Positions 46,097 through 54,837 of a stretch of 64,000 bases of DNA are shown here, piece by piece (the stretch's first letter is position 1; each line of letters opens with the position of its first letter). This DNA is from Nitrospirillum sp034653275 (GTDB lineage Bacteria > Pseudomonadota > Alphaproteobacteria > Azospirillales > Azospirillaceae): positions 248,001 to 312,000 of the forward strand of contig NZ_JAYEES010000004.1 of assembly GCF_034653275.1 (NCBI RefSeq), written 5' to 3'. The position numbers were made by a program, and so were the translations under genes. Under the pieces are notes generated by a model. It saw nothing but the letters and a program-made list of their open reading frames with translations. It searched no databases and had not been told where the DNA came from.

Positions 46097-46881
46097 GCGG
46101 GCTGGCGCTGACCCCTGGCACCCCGTCCCACCGTCTGCCGGAGTGGATCCGGCCGACGGTGCTGGAGCGCTGCGGCAGCACCAATGACATCGTCAAGGAC
46201 ATGGCCCGTGCCGGCGCGCCGGAAGGCACGCTGGTGCGGGCCGTTCGCCAAGAAGCGGGCCGGGGCCGGCGTGGCCGTTCCTGGACCTCCGAGCCTGGCA
46301 ATCTCTACTGCACCCTGTTGCTGCGCCCCGGCGGCACGCCCCAACGGGCGGCCGAGCTGTCCTTCGTCACCGCGCTGGCGGCGGGGGAGGCGGTGGACGG
46401 CCTGATCCCCGCCGCGCCCAAGCTGAAATGGCCCAACGACGTCCTGGTCGAGGGCGCCAAGATCGCCGGCATCCTGCTGGAATCCGAGGCGGAGGCGGAC
46501 GGTAGCGTCGTCTGGGTGGCCGTCGGCATGGGCCTGAACGTGCGGCACCATCCAGATACCCCGGGATACGCCACCACGTCCCTGCTGGCCCAGGGCGCGG
46601 ATGTGGAGCCAGACCTGGTCATGGCCGCTTACGCGCGCGCCTATGACCGCTGGTACCGCCGCTGGCAGGATTATGGTTTCGCGCCGGTCCGCGCCGCCTG
46701 GCTGAACGCCGCCCAAGGCATCGGTGGCACCGTGACCGTGCGCCTGCATGACCGCGCGTTCGAGGGCCGCCTGGCCGACCTGGACGCCGATGGCGCCCTG
46801 CTGGTGGAAACCGCCGGCGGCACGGTGAAGGTCACGGCCGGCGACGTCTTCTTCCCCCACGCTGTCCAGCCGACCGCCTGA
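46093..46881 (+). CDS. birA: Biotin--[acetyl-CoA-carboxylase] ligase
   Basis: 262 aa from a TTG that overlaps the nuoN stop (TTGA). It makes biotinyl-5'-AMP and biotinylates the carboxyl-carrier protein BCCP. The catalytic loop GRGRRGRSWTSEPGNLY, LKWPNDVLVEGAKIAGILLE, and a C-terminal SH3-like cap (TVTVRLHDRAFEGRLADLD) are clear. It lacks the N-terminal helix-turn-helix of E. coli BirA, so it is a mono-functional ligase, not a repressor. The nuoN-birA-coaX-rnj order is typical of alphaproteobacteria. Confidence 0.94.
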   Translation: MSGLALTPGTPSHRLPEWIRPTVLERCGSTNDIVKDMARAGAPEGTLVRAVRQEAGRGRRGRSWTSEPGNLYCTLLLRPGGTPQRAAELSFVTALAAGEAVDGLIPAAPKLKWPNDVLVEGAKIAGILLESEAEADGSVVWVAVGMGLNVRHHPDTPGYATTSLLAQGADVEPDLVMAAYARAYDRWYRRWQDYGFAPVRAAWLNAAQGIGGTVTVRLHDRAFEGRLADLDADGALLVETAGGTVKVTAGDVFFPHAVQPTA

Positions 46882-46898
46882 GACAGGGAGCCCGCCCC

Positions 46899-47690
46899 AT
46901 GCTGCTCGCCATCGATGCCGGCAACACCAACGTGGTCTTCGCCATCTATGACGGCGACGCGCCCCGGGGGCGCTGGCGCATTTCCACCGACAGCCGCCGC
47001 ACCTCCGACGAGTACGCGGTGTGGCTGACCTCGGCCATGGCCCTGAAGGGGCTGGCGGCCCAGGATGTCAACGCCGCCATCCTGTCCTCCGTCGTCCCGG
47101 CGGCCACACCCGATCTGATCCGGCTGTGCAAGGATCATTTCGGCTGCGTGCCCATGCGCATCGGCGATCCGGCGGTGGACCTGGGCATCGAGATTCGCAT
47201 CGACAACCCGCGCGAGGCCGGCGCTGACCGTCTGGTCAACGCCGTTGCGGCCACGGAACGATATAAGGCGCCCCTGGTTGTCCTGGATATCGGCACCGGC
47301 ACTACCTTTGATGTGGTCGATGCCGACGGCGCCTTCGCCGGTGGTGTCATCGCCCCCGGGCCCACCCTGTCGCTGGACGCCCTGCACCGTGTGGCCGCGC
47401 AGTTGCCCAAGGTCGATATCGCCAAGCCCGACCGCGTCATCGGCCGCGGCACGGTGGGCGCCATGCAGTCCGGCATGTATTGGGGCTATACCGCGATGAT
47501 CGAGGGCCTGTTGCGCCGTATCAAGGCGGAGCTGTCGCCCAGCGGCACGCCGCCCGTCACCGTCATCGGCACGGGCGGCATGGTGCGGGTGTTCGCGGAG
47601 GAAACGGGCATGGTCGACCACATCGATGCCGACCTGACCCTACGCGGCCTCTTGCTCATCCACCGCCGCAACGCCAAATCAGGGGGCTGA
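46899..47690 (+). CDS. coaX: Type III pantothenate kinase
   Basis: 263 aa, ASKHA-fold kinase for the first step of coenzyme A synthesis. Motifs: AIDAGNTNVVFAIYDG (phosphate 1), DNPREAGADRLVNAVAA (pantothenate site), LDIGTGTTFDVVD (phosphate 2) and GGVIAPGPTLSLDALH, then GTGGMVRVFAEE (adenosine). Unlike types I and II it is not inhibited by CoA and needs a monovalent cation. It sits 17 bp after birA and 44 bp before rnj. Confidence 0.96.
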   Translation: MLLAIDAGNTNVVFAIYDGDAPRGRWRISTDSRRTSDEYAVWLTSAMALKGLAAQDVNAAILSSVVPAATPDLIRLCKDHFGCVPMRIGDPAVDLGIEIRIDNPREAGADRLVNAVAATERYKAPLVVLDIGTGTTFDVVDADGAFAGGVIAPGPTLSLDALHRVAAQLPKVDIAKPDRVIGRGTVGAMQSGMYWGYTAMIEGLLRRIKAELSPSGTPPVTVIGTGGMVRVFAEETGMVDHIDADLTLRGLLLIHRRNAKSGG

Positions 47691-47734
47691 CGCCCCGTTC
47701 GCCCCGTCCCGCCGTTCCCGTTTTTTAGGTTTCC

Positions 47735-49399
47735 ATGATCGACGATTTGCTGTCCCCCGACGCCCTGTATTTCCTGCCGTTGGGTGGGTCCGGCGAAATC
47801 GGTATGAACCTCAACCTCTACCATCACGCCGGCAAGTGGCTGATGGTCGACCTGGGGGTCAGCTTCGGCGATGACGCCGCGCCCGGCGTGGACGTGGTCA
47901 TGCCCGACCCTGAATTCATCGCCGAGCGGCGGGAAGACCTGGCCGGCCTGGTTCTGACCCACGCGCATGAGGACCACCTGGGCGCCGTGCAGTACCTGTG
48001 GACGGAACTCCGCTGCCCCGTCTACGCCACGCCGTTCACCGCCGCCGTGCTGCGCGCCAAGCTGCGCGAGACGGAGTTCAGCGGCCTGGTGCAGATCATC
48101 GAGGTGCCGCTGTCCGGCCGCTTCCAGGTCGGCCCCTTCGATATCGAGCTGATCAGCCTCACCCATTCCATTCCCGAGCCCAACGCCCTGGTCATCCGCA
48201 CGCCAGGCGGCACGGTGCTTCACACCGGCGACTGGAAGCTGGACCCCGACCCGCGCGTGGGCGCGCCGGTGGATGAGGCGGCGCTGATCGCCCTGGGGCA
48301 CCAAGGGGTCACCGCCCTGGTGTGCGACAGCACCAACGCCACCGTGCCCGGCACCTCGGGGTCGGAGGGCACCGTCGCCGTGGGGCTGGAGGAGCTGATC
48401 GGCCGCTACCCCGGCCGGCGCGTGGCCGTGGCCTGCTTCGCCACCAACGTCGCGCGCCTGCATTCCATCGCCAAGGCCGCCGCCGCGCATGACCGCCAGG
48501 TGGCCCTGGTGGGCCGCAGCCTGCGCCGCATCAACGAGGCCGCGCGCGCCACCGGCTACCTCAAGGATCTGCCGCCCTTCGTCACCGAGCATGACGTGGG
48601 CTATCTGCCGCGCGAGGCCCAGGTGCTGATCTGCACCGGCAGCCAGGGGGAGCCGCGCGCCGCCCTGGCCCGCATCGCCGATGGCGACCACCCCGAGATC
48701 GACCTGGAGCCGGGCGACGTCGTCGTCTTCTCCTCCCGCGAAATCCCGGGCAATGAGAAGGCCATCGCCAAGGTGCAGAACGGCCTGATCCGGCGCGGCA
48801 TCGAGGTGGTGACGGCCAGCGACGCCGATGTCCATGTCTCCGGCCATCCGGCGCGGGACGAGCTGGCGCAGATGTACCAGTGGGTGCGCCCCTTCCTGGC
48901 CGTGCCGGTGCATGGCGAGCAGCGCCACCTGAAGGCCCACGCCGACCTGGCGCTGGAATGCCAGGTGCCGCGCGCCCTGGTGCCGGAGAACGGTGTGGTC
49001 ATCCGCATCGGCCCAGGTGAACCGGAGATCATCGGCACGGTGCCCTCGGGCAAGCTGTGCCTGGACGGTCGCCGCCTGGTGCCCTTGGGCGGCACCCTGC
49101 TGCGCACCCGCAACCGCATGGTCTTCAATGGGGCCGCCGTGGTCACCCTGGTGATGGACGACACCGAGTTGCTGGCGGACCCGAAGCTGTCGGTCATCGG
49201 CCTGCTGGACGGGGAAGAGGATTCCCTGTTCATCGAGGGACTGGTGAAGGGCATCGGCCAGGCGGTCGACAAGCTGGCCGAGGCGGAGCGGCGGGATGAC
49301 GCGGCCGTGACCGAGGCCGCGCGTCTGGCCGTGCGGCGTACCTTCCACGCGGCCCAAGGCCGCAAGCCGGTGACCGAGGTGCACCTGGTGCGGGTGTAA
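47735..49399 (+). CDS. rnj: Ribonuclease J
   Basis: 554 aa beta-CASP metallo-beta-lactamase ribonuclease acting in mRNA decay and rRNA maturation as an endonuclease and 5'-3' exonuclease. It has FLPLGGSGEIGMNLNLY at the start, metal motif LTHAHEDHLGAVQYL (HxHxDH), SIPEPNALVI, HTGDWKLDP, and the beta-CASP segment with STNATVPG and VSGHPARDEL. A C-terminal domain of about 110 residues follows. The gene closes the nuo-birA-coaX unit and is followed by a terminator. Confidence 0.97.
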   Translation: MIDDLLSPDALYFLPLGGSGEIGMNLNLYHHAGKWLMVDLGVSFGDDAAPGVDVVMPDPEFIAERREDLAGLVLTHAHEDHLGAVQYLWTELRCPVYATPFTAAVLRAKLRETEFSGLVQIIEVPLSGRFQVGPFDIELISLTHSIPEPNALVIRTPGGTVLHTGDWKLDPDPRVGAPVDEAALIALGHQGVTALVCDSTNATVPGTSGSEGTVAVGLEELIGRYPGRRVAVACFATNVARLHSIAKAAAAHDRQVALVGRSLRRINEAARATGYLKDLPPFVTEHDVGYLPREAQVLICTGSQGEPRAALARIADGDHPEIDLEPGDVVVFSSREIPGNEKAIAKVQNGLIRRGIEVVTASDADVHVSGHPARDELAQMYQWVRPFLAVPVHGEQRHLKAHADLALECQVPRALVPENGVVIRIGPGEPEIIGTVPSGKLCLDGRRLVPLGGTLLRTRNRMVFNGAAVVTLVMDDTELLADPKLSVIGLLDGEEDSLFIEGLVKGIGQAVDKLAEAERRDDAAVTEAARLAVRRTFHAAQGRKPVTEVHLVRV

Positions 49400-49415
49400 G
49401 CCGGACAGGGGAAGC

Positions 49416-49460
49416 GGCGCCCCCGGGACGCCGCCAAAACGGCCCGGGCGGGCGCCTTTT
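49416..49460 (+). terminator. Terminator after rnj
   Basis: GGCGCCC...GGGCGCC, with further GC pairing inside, followed by TTTT, 16 bases after the stop. Confidence 0.8.
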
Positions 49461-49495
49461 CGCGCCGCCCATGGGCCCTGGGGATGGGATGCGTC

Positions 49496-49759
49496 ATGAG
49501 CCTGGTCACGCTGGTCGCGATCTATTTCACGCTGTGGTGGGTGGTTCTGTTCGCGGTGCTGCCCGTCGGCGTGCGCCGCGACGACAGCCCGCAAAAGGGC
49601 AATGATCCCGGCGCCCCGGTGTTTCCCGATCTCAAGCGCAAATTCATATGGACGAGCCTGATTTCAGCGGTAATTCTCGGGCTCGTCTGGGCTGTTTTTC
49701 ATTTTGGCCTCATTAACTACGATCGGCTGTTCGATCCCCCGGGGAACGCGCCTTCCTGA
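49496..49759 (+). CDS. DUF1467 family small membrane protein
   Basis: 87 aa from ATG 49496. Two transmembrane helices (VTLVAIYFTLWWVVLFAVLP and WTSLISAVILGLVWAVFHFG) and the family pattern in between (VGVRRDDSPQKGNDPGAP with SPxxGxDPGAPxxPxLKRK-like core). DUF1467 genes lie next to rnj and proS in many alphaproteobacteria; function unknown. Here proS is 12.4 kb away. Confidence 0.88.
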   Translation: MSLVTLVAIYFTLWWVVLFAVLPVGVRRDDSPQKGNDPGAPVFPDLKRKFIWTSLISAVILGLVWAVFHFGLINYDRLFDPPGNAPS

Positions 49760-49819
49760 GGCGGTGGGGCTTGGCACGGCGGTCGGCTGTTGGTTCGGGC
49801 CCGTACGGTCGTCTGGGGA

Positions 49820-50326
49820 ATGCTGATCCAAATCCTGATGGGGTTTTCCGCCCTGCTGCTGTTGGCCGCCATTCTGCTGTGGCTATGGCGGCAGACCGTG
49901 GAATTGCGCCTGCGCAAGTCGCTGGGCTCCTCCACCGACAAGATGCGCGCCGTCTCCAACGAGAAGACGCAGGTCCTGTCCTTCCTGGAGCAGCAGCGCA
50001 TGGCGCTGGGCTCGAAGCGGGCGGATGCCGCGAAGATGCGCATGGCGATTTCCCAGCTGCGCGTCGACAACAACGACATGCGCGCCCGCGACTTCTACGT
50101 CCTGCACCAGATCGGCGAACCCTCGAAGGATAAGGAGGAGTACGCCTGCACCCTCATGCCCTCGGCCACGGTGGAACCGGGGCGCGAGCTGCCGGCCGCC
50201 CTGCGCGGTGTCGACCACCGCGGCAGCATCTGGGCTGAATCGGAAGCCGCCGCCCGCCGGCAGATCGAGATGCACTTCCCGGAAAAGGGGCCGCTGCGTC
50301 CCACCGGGTTTCGCCGGGGGGCATGA
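49820..50326 (+). CDS. Membrane-anchored coiled-coil hypothetical protein (tandem pair, first)
   Basis: 168 aa from ATG 49820; a TTG at 49790 is possible. An N-terminal hydrophobic anchor (MLIQILMGFSALLLLAAILLW) is followed by a predicted coiled-coil (about 25-85, RLRKSLGSSTDKMRAVSNEK...) and a small C-terminal alpha/beta part ending WAESEAAARRQIEMHFP...TGFRRGA. The next gene has the same layout and similar C-terminal pattern, and overlaps this stop by 4 bp, so they are probably duplicates acting together. I do not recognise the family. Confidence 0.65.
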   Translation: MLIQILMGFSALLLLAAILLWLWRQTVELRLRKSLGSSTDKMRAVSNEKTQVLSFLEQQRMALGSKRADAAKMRMAISQLRVDNNDMRARDFYVLHQIGEPSKDKEEYACTLMPSATVEPGRELPAALRGVDHRGSIWAESEAAARRQIEMHFPEKGPLRPTGFRRGA

Positions 50327-50859
50327 TGGAACTGGGATGGCTGTTGCTGCTGCTGATCGGCCTGCTGGCGGCGCTGCTGTTCCGCCAGTGGCGGGAACTG
50401 ACGGTGCGCCGGCTGGAACTGAGCCGGCAGCTGGAAAAGCGCGAGGCCCTGGTGGCCCAGTTCCGGCAGGAGATCGACGGCACCTCCGGCGAGTTGGAGC
50501 AGATCACCAACACCATGGACACGGTGGACGCCACGCTGGAGGAACTGCGCGAGGAACTGGACAACCTGGACAAGGAGCGCAAGGCCCTGCGCGAGCGGCG
50601 GCTGCAGCCCCTGGTCCTGCTGGATCGCCAGACCCTGAACGCGCAGCACTTCTGGGAACTGACCGTCTCCAACCCCGATTTCGGCGAGACGGCGACCGCC
50701 CGCATGGCGCCGTCCGATTATGTCGACGATTGGGTGTCCGGCCGCGTCTACCTGGTGGGCGCCGACACGGCGGAGGAGGCGACCAAGCGCGCCACCCAGC
50801 GCTTCAGCGCGTCCATGGGGTACCGCGTCCTGGGCGCCGTGGCCTTCCGCCGCCGCTGA
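50323..50859 (+). CDS. Membrane-anchored coiled-coil hypothetical protein (tandem pair, second)
   Basis: 178 aa (MMELGWLLLLLIGLLAALL anchor, then a long coiled-coil from about 25 to 100, rich in Glu, Leu, Arg and Gln, and a C-terminal alpha/beta domain with FWELTVSNPDFGETATARM, VGADTAEEATKRATQRFS and ending MGYRVLGAVAFRRR). The ending resembles that of the preceding protein. It is translationally coupled to it (start at 50323 before the upstream stop at 50326) and followed by a terminator. Function unknown; a scaffold or cell-envelope role is a guess only. Confidence 0.65.
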   Translation: MMELGWLLLLLIGLLAALLFRQWRELTVRRLELSRQLEKREALVAQFRQEIDGTSGELEQITNTMDTVDATLEELREELDNLDKERKALRERRLQPLVLLDRQTLNAQHFWELTVSNPDFGETATARMAPSDYVDDWVSGRVYLVGADTAEEATKRATQRFSASMGYRVLGAVAFRRR

Positions 50860-50880
50860 AGACCCCCAAAACGCATAAGG

Positions 50881-50917
50881 AAAGGGCGGCACCGGTGGCC
50901 CCGATGCCGCCCTTTTT
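50881..50917. terminator. Terminator between convergent genes
   Basis: AAAGGGCGGC-N15-GCCGCCCTTTTT, 10-bp stem. It ends the coiled-coil pair on the plus strand, and its symmetric AAA/TTT flanks could serve the minus-strand neighbour too. Confidence 0.85.
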
Positions 50918-50936
50918 CATTCAGCCCTGGCCGTGG

Positions 50937-51281
50937 TTAGCGCCAGTGGCCCTCGACCCACATATGGCGGCCGTCGGGGCGGGTCCGCCAGTGGCCGGGC
51001 ACCCAATGGGCGTGGGGATGGGGCGGGGCGGCGTAGTGCCCTTCCTCCCAGTCCCAGCGATCATGCCAGGCCCAGTGGCCGCCCACCCAGACGTGGCCCG
51101 GCTCCGGCGGCGGGGGGATCACCTCGTGGCGCGGCGGCGGCGGGGCCTCGCGCACCCACAGGTCGACGCCCACCTGGGCTTGGGCCGGGCTGGCGCCGGC
51201 GATGAACAGGCCACCGGTCAGTGCCACGGCCAGGGCGGCGGCGCTGACGGTGGCGCGGGCGGACTTCATGACGGACTTCAT
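50937..51281 (-). CDS. Secreted YXWGXW-repeat-type protein
   Basis: 114 aa from ATG 51281 (AGAGGTGACCCC upstream). Sec signal peptide with a Lys/Arg start, hydrophobic core (AALAVALTGGLFIAGA) and predicted cut after SPAQA-Q. The mature part is rich in Pro, His and Trp: WVREAPPPPRHEVIPPPPEPG, then three Trp-Gly-His repeats (VWVGGHWAWHDR, HWVPGHWRTRPD, MWVEGHWR), the layout of small outer-surface YXWGXW proteins. Such proteins are common in Gram-negative genomes; function unknown. Convergent with the coiled-coil pair. Confidence 0.8.
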   Translation of the reverse strand: MKSVMKSARATVSAAALAVALTGGLFIAGASPAQAQVGVDLWVREAPPPPRHEVIPPPPEPGHVWVGGHWAWHDRWDWEEGHYAAPPHPHAHWVPGHWRTRPDGRHMWVEGHWR

Positions 51282-51560
51282 GGGGTCACCTCTTGGTTTG
51301 ACTGGGCCGATATCATTGGCGCCACCGTTGTTACGAAGAAGACGGCAAGTTCCCGTCACGCATAACGTAGGTAATCGCCAATCACTCGATCCTCGCCGCC
51401 AATGAGGCCAAGGATTGATGGCAAAATAGTGTCGCCGCGGGCTCCACATTTTGTCCGCTCTATTGGAAAATATTCATATCCATGCCGGACCGGTATATCG
51501 ATAGGGTTAGTCTATCCGGCTGAGGCGATTTGCCGCCATTTGGATAGGTCAGGACAGGCT

Positions 51561-51887
51561 TCAGGAAAACTGCCGCGCCACCTGAAGCAGCATCAGGGCG
51601 CCCAAGACCGCCACACCACCCAGGCAACCCAGGATGATGGCGTAGCCGCCATAGAAGAAGGGATGGGGCGGCCGGCCGTTGCGGATCATCTGGCGCGCCA
51701 GCAGGAAGAACATCCACACGCCGGAGCACAGCGCGCCGATGCCGAACACCAGGCGCAGCACCAGCACCACGGCCATGGTGCCGCCGATGAGACCGGCCGC
51801 CACGCAGACGGCGACCAGGGTGATGAAAAAGGCCAGCACGTTGCGGAACAGGCGGCGGCGGGCGGCGGGCGACAGGGTCGGTGTCAT
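51561..51887 (-). CDS. Small three-helix membrane protein
   Basis: 108 aa. Three hydrophobic segments (FFITLVAVCVAAGLIGGTMAVV about 20-42, VFGIGALCSGVWMFFLLA about 47-65, YAIILGCLGGVAVLGALMLLQ about 82-103), with a basic N-terminus (SPAARRRLFRN) and short Gly/Pro loop RNGRPPHPFFYGG. Upstream is the iron-type dehydrogenase on the same strand with a 56-bp gap, so it could be its downstream partner. No family recognised. Confidence 0.65.
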   Translation of the reverse strand: MTPTLSPAARRRLFRNVLAFFITLVAVCVAAGLIGGTMAVVLVLRLVFGIGALCSGVWMFFLLARQMIRNGRPPHPFFYGGYAIILGCLGGVAVLGALMLLQVARQFS

Positions 51888-51943
51888 GGGCGGACGGAAC
51901 GCTCTCTCAGCGGATCAGAAGATGGGGATCAGAAGCCAGGGGA

Positions 51944-53185
51944 TCAGAGGACGGCGCGGTACAGGGCCAGGGCATCATCCAGGGTGACGGGGCGGGGGTT
52001 GTTGACCAGCAGGCGCTGCACCTTCATCGCGTCCTGCGCCAGCACGGGGATGTGCTCGGCGGTGACGCCCACGTCCGCCAAGCGCCGGCCGAAGGGCATG
52101 GCGCCCACCAGCCGGGTCATGGCGTCCACGAAACCGTGGGAAGCGGCCGTATCTTCGGCGCCGCTCAACGCCGGGTCGATCAGGCGGCCCAGCTCGGCAT
52201 AGGCCCGCTCCGCATGGCCGCGATTGAAGGCCAGGATGGGGGCCAGCACCAGGGCGTTGCTGTGGCCATGCGGCACATGGAAATGGCCGCCCAGGGGATA
52301 GGCCAGGGCGTGCACCGCCGCCACCGGCGCGTTGGCGAAGGCCATGCCGGCCAGAAGCGAGCCCTGCAGCATGGCGGCCCGGGCCGCCACGTCGCGGCCG
52401 TCGGCCAGCACGCGCGGCAGGTTGGCGTACAGCAGCGTCAGCGCCCGGGTCGCCAGGCTGTCGGACAGGGGGTTCTTCTTCAGCCGGCTGGTATAGGCCT
52501 CGATGGCGTGCACCATGGCGTCGATGCCGGTCATGGCCGTCACCGCCGGGGGCAGGCCCAGGGTCAACGTCGCGTCCAGCACGGCGGCGTCGGGATAGAG
52601 CAGGGGGCTGACCACGCCCTTCTTCTCATGGTTGGGCGTGGTGACGATGGCGATGGCCGTCACTTCCGAGCCCGTGCCCGCCGTGGTCGGCACCTGGATC
52701 AGCTTCAGCCGGGGGCCGCGCGCCAGGTTGATGCCGTAGATGTCGGGCAGGTTCTGGGGGTGGCCGGCCAGCAGGGCCACCAGCTTGGCCGTGTCCAGGG
52801 AGCTGCCGCCGCCCAGGCCGATGACGGCGTCCGCCTGGGCCGCGCGGGCGGCGGCCACGGCGTGCAGCACCACCGCCTCCGGCGGGTCGGCCTGCACCTC
52901 GGTGTACAGCACGGCTTCGATGTTGGCGGCGCGCAGGCCGGCCAGGGCCGGCTCCGCCACCCCGGCCTTCACCAGGCCGGGGTCGGTCACCACGAAGACG
53001 CGCCCCACCCCCAGGTCGCGCGCCAGTTCCCCCAGCCGCCCGGCCCCGCCCACCTGGGCCAGGATGCGGGGTGTGGTCTCGAACGTGAAGTCGGTGGGAT
53101 GGCCACCGCCAAGATGGGCGTCGGCCCAATGGGAGTCGGTGTGACGGGCGCCGGTGTGATGGCCGTCGGTGATCGCTGGGGTCAT
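51944..53185 (-). CDS. Iron-containing (group III) alcohol dehydrogenase with His-rich N-terminal extension
   Basis: 413 aa from ATG 53185. From FTFETTPRILAQVGG on, it follows the Fe-ADH family: GDP-like nucleotide binding GLGGGSSLDTAK, IQVPTTAGTGSEVT, and the metal ligands in GIDAMVHAIEAYTS and HVPHGHSNALVLAP. Residues 1-31 are extra: six His in 21 residues (H9, H10, H15, H19, H24, H29), encoded by degenerate short repeats with GGTG/CGGTG. It oxidises alcohols or reduces aldehydes; substrate unknown. The extension might bind metal or be a cloning-tag-like coincidence of repeats. Divergent from tag. Confidence 0.87.
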   Translation of the reverse strand: MTPAITDGHHTGARHTDSHWADAHLGGGHPTDFTFETTPRILAQVGGAGRLGELARDLGVGRVFVVTDPGLVKAGVAEPALAGLRAANIEAVLYTEVQADPPEAVVLHAVAAARAAQADAVIGLGGGSSLDTAKLVALLAGHPQNLPDIYGINLARGPRLKLIQVPTTAGTGSEVTAIAIVTTPNHEKKGVVSPLLYPDAAVLDATLTLGLPPAVTAMTGIDAMVHAIEAYTSRLKKNPLSDSLATRALTLLYANLPRVLADGRDVAARAAMLQGSLLAGMAFANAPVAAVHALAYPLGGHFHVPHGHSNALVLAPILAFNRGHAERAYAELGRLIDPALSGAEDTAASHGFVDAMTRLVGAMPFGRRLADVGVTAEHIPVLAQDAMKVQRLLVNNPRPVTLDDALALYRAVL

Positions 53186-53264
53186 TTGGGGTTTCCTCCT
53201 GCCGCGTCCCCTTCTAGCATCCGCCCGCGTCATCCTCATACCCTTCACCGAAGGATTCCAGCCC

Positions 53265-53822
53265 ATGTCGGGATACTGCGCCATCGCCCCGGGCCATCCC
53301 TTCCACGGGCCTTACCACGATCGGGAACATGGCTTTCCCACGACGGATGAGGCGGTGCTGTTCGAGCGCCTGATGCTGGAGGTCAACCAGGCCGGCCTGT
53401 CCTGGCTGGTGGTGCTGCGCAAGCGGCAGGCCTTCAACGCCGCCTTCCAGAACTTCGATGTCGACAAGGTGGCGGCGATGGGGCCCGGGGACGTGGAGCG
53501 CCTGATGCAGGACGCCGGCATCGTCCGCAACCGCCTGAAGATCGAGGCCGCCATCCACAACGCTCGGATCATCCAGGGTCTGCGCGCCAGCCACGGCGGC
53601 TTCGCCGCCTGGATCGCCGCCCACCATCCCCTGACCAAGGCGGAGTGGGTGAAGCTGTTCCGCCGCACCTTCCGCTTCACCGGCGGCGAGATCGTGGGCG
53701 AATTCCTGATGAGCATCGGCTACCTGCCGTTGGCCCATGCCGGGGATTGCCCCGTGGATCATGAGCTGGCCGCGCTGGGCCAGCCGTGGCGCAAGGCGGT
53801 GGCCGACGGGTTTGTGTATTAA
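53265..53822 (+). CDS. tag: DNA-3-methyladenine glycosylase I
   Basis: 185 aa from ATG 53265. It removes 3-methyladenine from alkylated DNA. The zinc 'snap' ligands match E. coli TAG: C5 (MSGYC), H18 (YHDREHG, 13 residues on) and the H-x3-C pair in AHAGDCPVDH. The fold signature EVNQAGLSWLVVLRKRQAF and FTGGEIVGEFLMSIGYLP are intact. The family's usual Trp after the first Cys is Ala here. Faces away from the alcohol dehydrogenase. Confidence 0.94.
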   Translation: MSGYCAIAPGHPFHGPYHDREHGFPTTDEAVLFERLMLEVNQAGLSWLVVLRKRQAFNAAFQNFDVDKVAAMGPGDVERLMQDAGIVRNRLKIEAAIHNARIIQGLRASHGGFAAWIAAHHPLTKAEWVKLFRRTFRFTGGEIVGEFLMSIGYLPLAHAGDCPVDHELAALGQPWRKAVADGFVY

Positions 53823-53929
53823 TATGTGCGGTGCCAGCATCCGCTGGCTATCCTCGCCACGCCCTGCGGTACTCGCTCCGGGGCAGGCGGTCGCCGGCCT
53901 CCAGCCGGCTGAAAGCTGCTGGTTTATCT

Positions 53930-54837
53930 TCAGCCTGCCGCTTTGAACGCCGCCACCAGCGTCGCCAGCGCGGCGCGGCTGCGCCGGTCGCTGACGGTGG
54001 CGCGCAGCACGACCGGCGCGCTGGGCAGCGGCGGCAGGCCGAAACGCCCGCCCACCTCGACGGCGCCCAGGGGCGCTGCGCGCGGTGCCAGGGCCGCGAC
54101 GCCCAGGCCCGCCAGCACGGCCGCGCCCACCGCGGCGACGCCACCGCCCACGAACACCTCGGTCCAGGGAATGCCGGTGGCGTCCAGCGCCCGCACGGCA
54201 TGGCCGCGCACGCCGCACGGGGCGGACAGGGTGGCGATGGGCAGGGGGCGGCCGGGGGCGGTTCCCAGCCCGGCGCGGCGAACCAGCACAGGGGATCGAT
54301 GAACAGCGGCTCCCCCACCTCGGCCGCCAACTCCGCCGGGCGTCCGTCCAGCGGCGGCTCCAGCCGCAGGATGGCGGCGTCCAGGTCCCCGCGCTCCAGC
54401 AGGCCGCCCAGGTCGCGCGAGGCGGCGATGCGCACCTCCATCACCAGGGTGGGGTCGCGGCCCTGCAGGCGGGCCAGCAGGCCGGGCAGGTCGCGGCCGG
54501 CGACGTGGTCGCTGATGCCGATGACCAGGCGGTGCGGCGCCTCCTCCAGGCCCGCCAGGGCCAGGTCGTGCGCCGCCAGCAACCGGCGCGCCGGTTCCAG
54601 GAAGGCGGCCCCCTGGGACGACAGCCGCACCTGGCGGGGCGTGCGCTCCAGCAGTCGCTGACCCAGCCTGTCCTCCAGCCGCTTCAGCTTCAGGCTGATG
54701 GCCGACTGGGTGGTGCCCAGCGCCTCCGCCGCGCGGGTGAAGCTGCGCAGCGTGGCCACCAGCACGAAGGCGTGCACGGCATCGAGGTCCAAGGGCCGGA
54801 AGGAAGCGGCAGGCGAGGGCGACGCCATGATCACCAC
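53930..54837 (-). pseudogene. LysR-family transcriptional regulator, frameshifted
   Basis: The N-terminal HTH (about 15-75, LDAVHAFVLVATLRSFTRAAEAL, TTQSAISLKLKRLE) and half of the co-inducer domain read in one frame from ATG 54837 to FIDPLCWFAAPGWE (alternative start ATG at 54828). Then the frame goes to nonsense, while another frame continues GRPLPIATLSAPCGVRGHAV, DATGIPWTEVFVGGG and ALATLVAAFKAAG with a stop at 53930. The joint is at a five-G run (54254-54258 on the plus strand); one extra base restores a normal LysR of about 300 aa. As written it is broken or error-affected. Likely target: unknown; it is convergent with tag. Confidence 0.8.
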
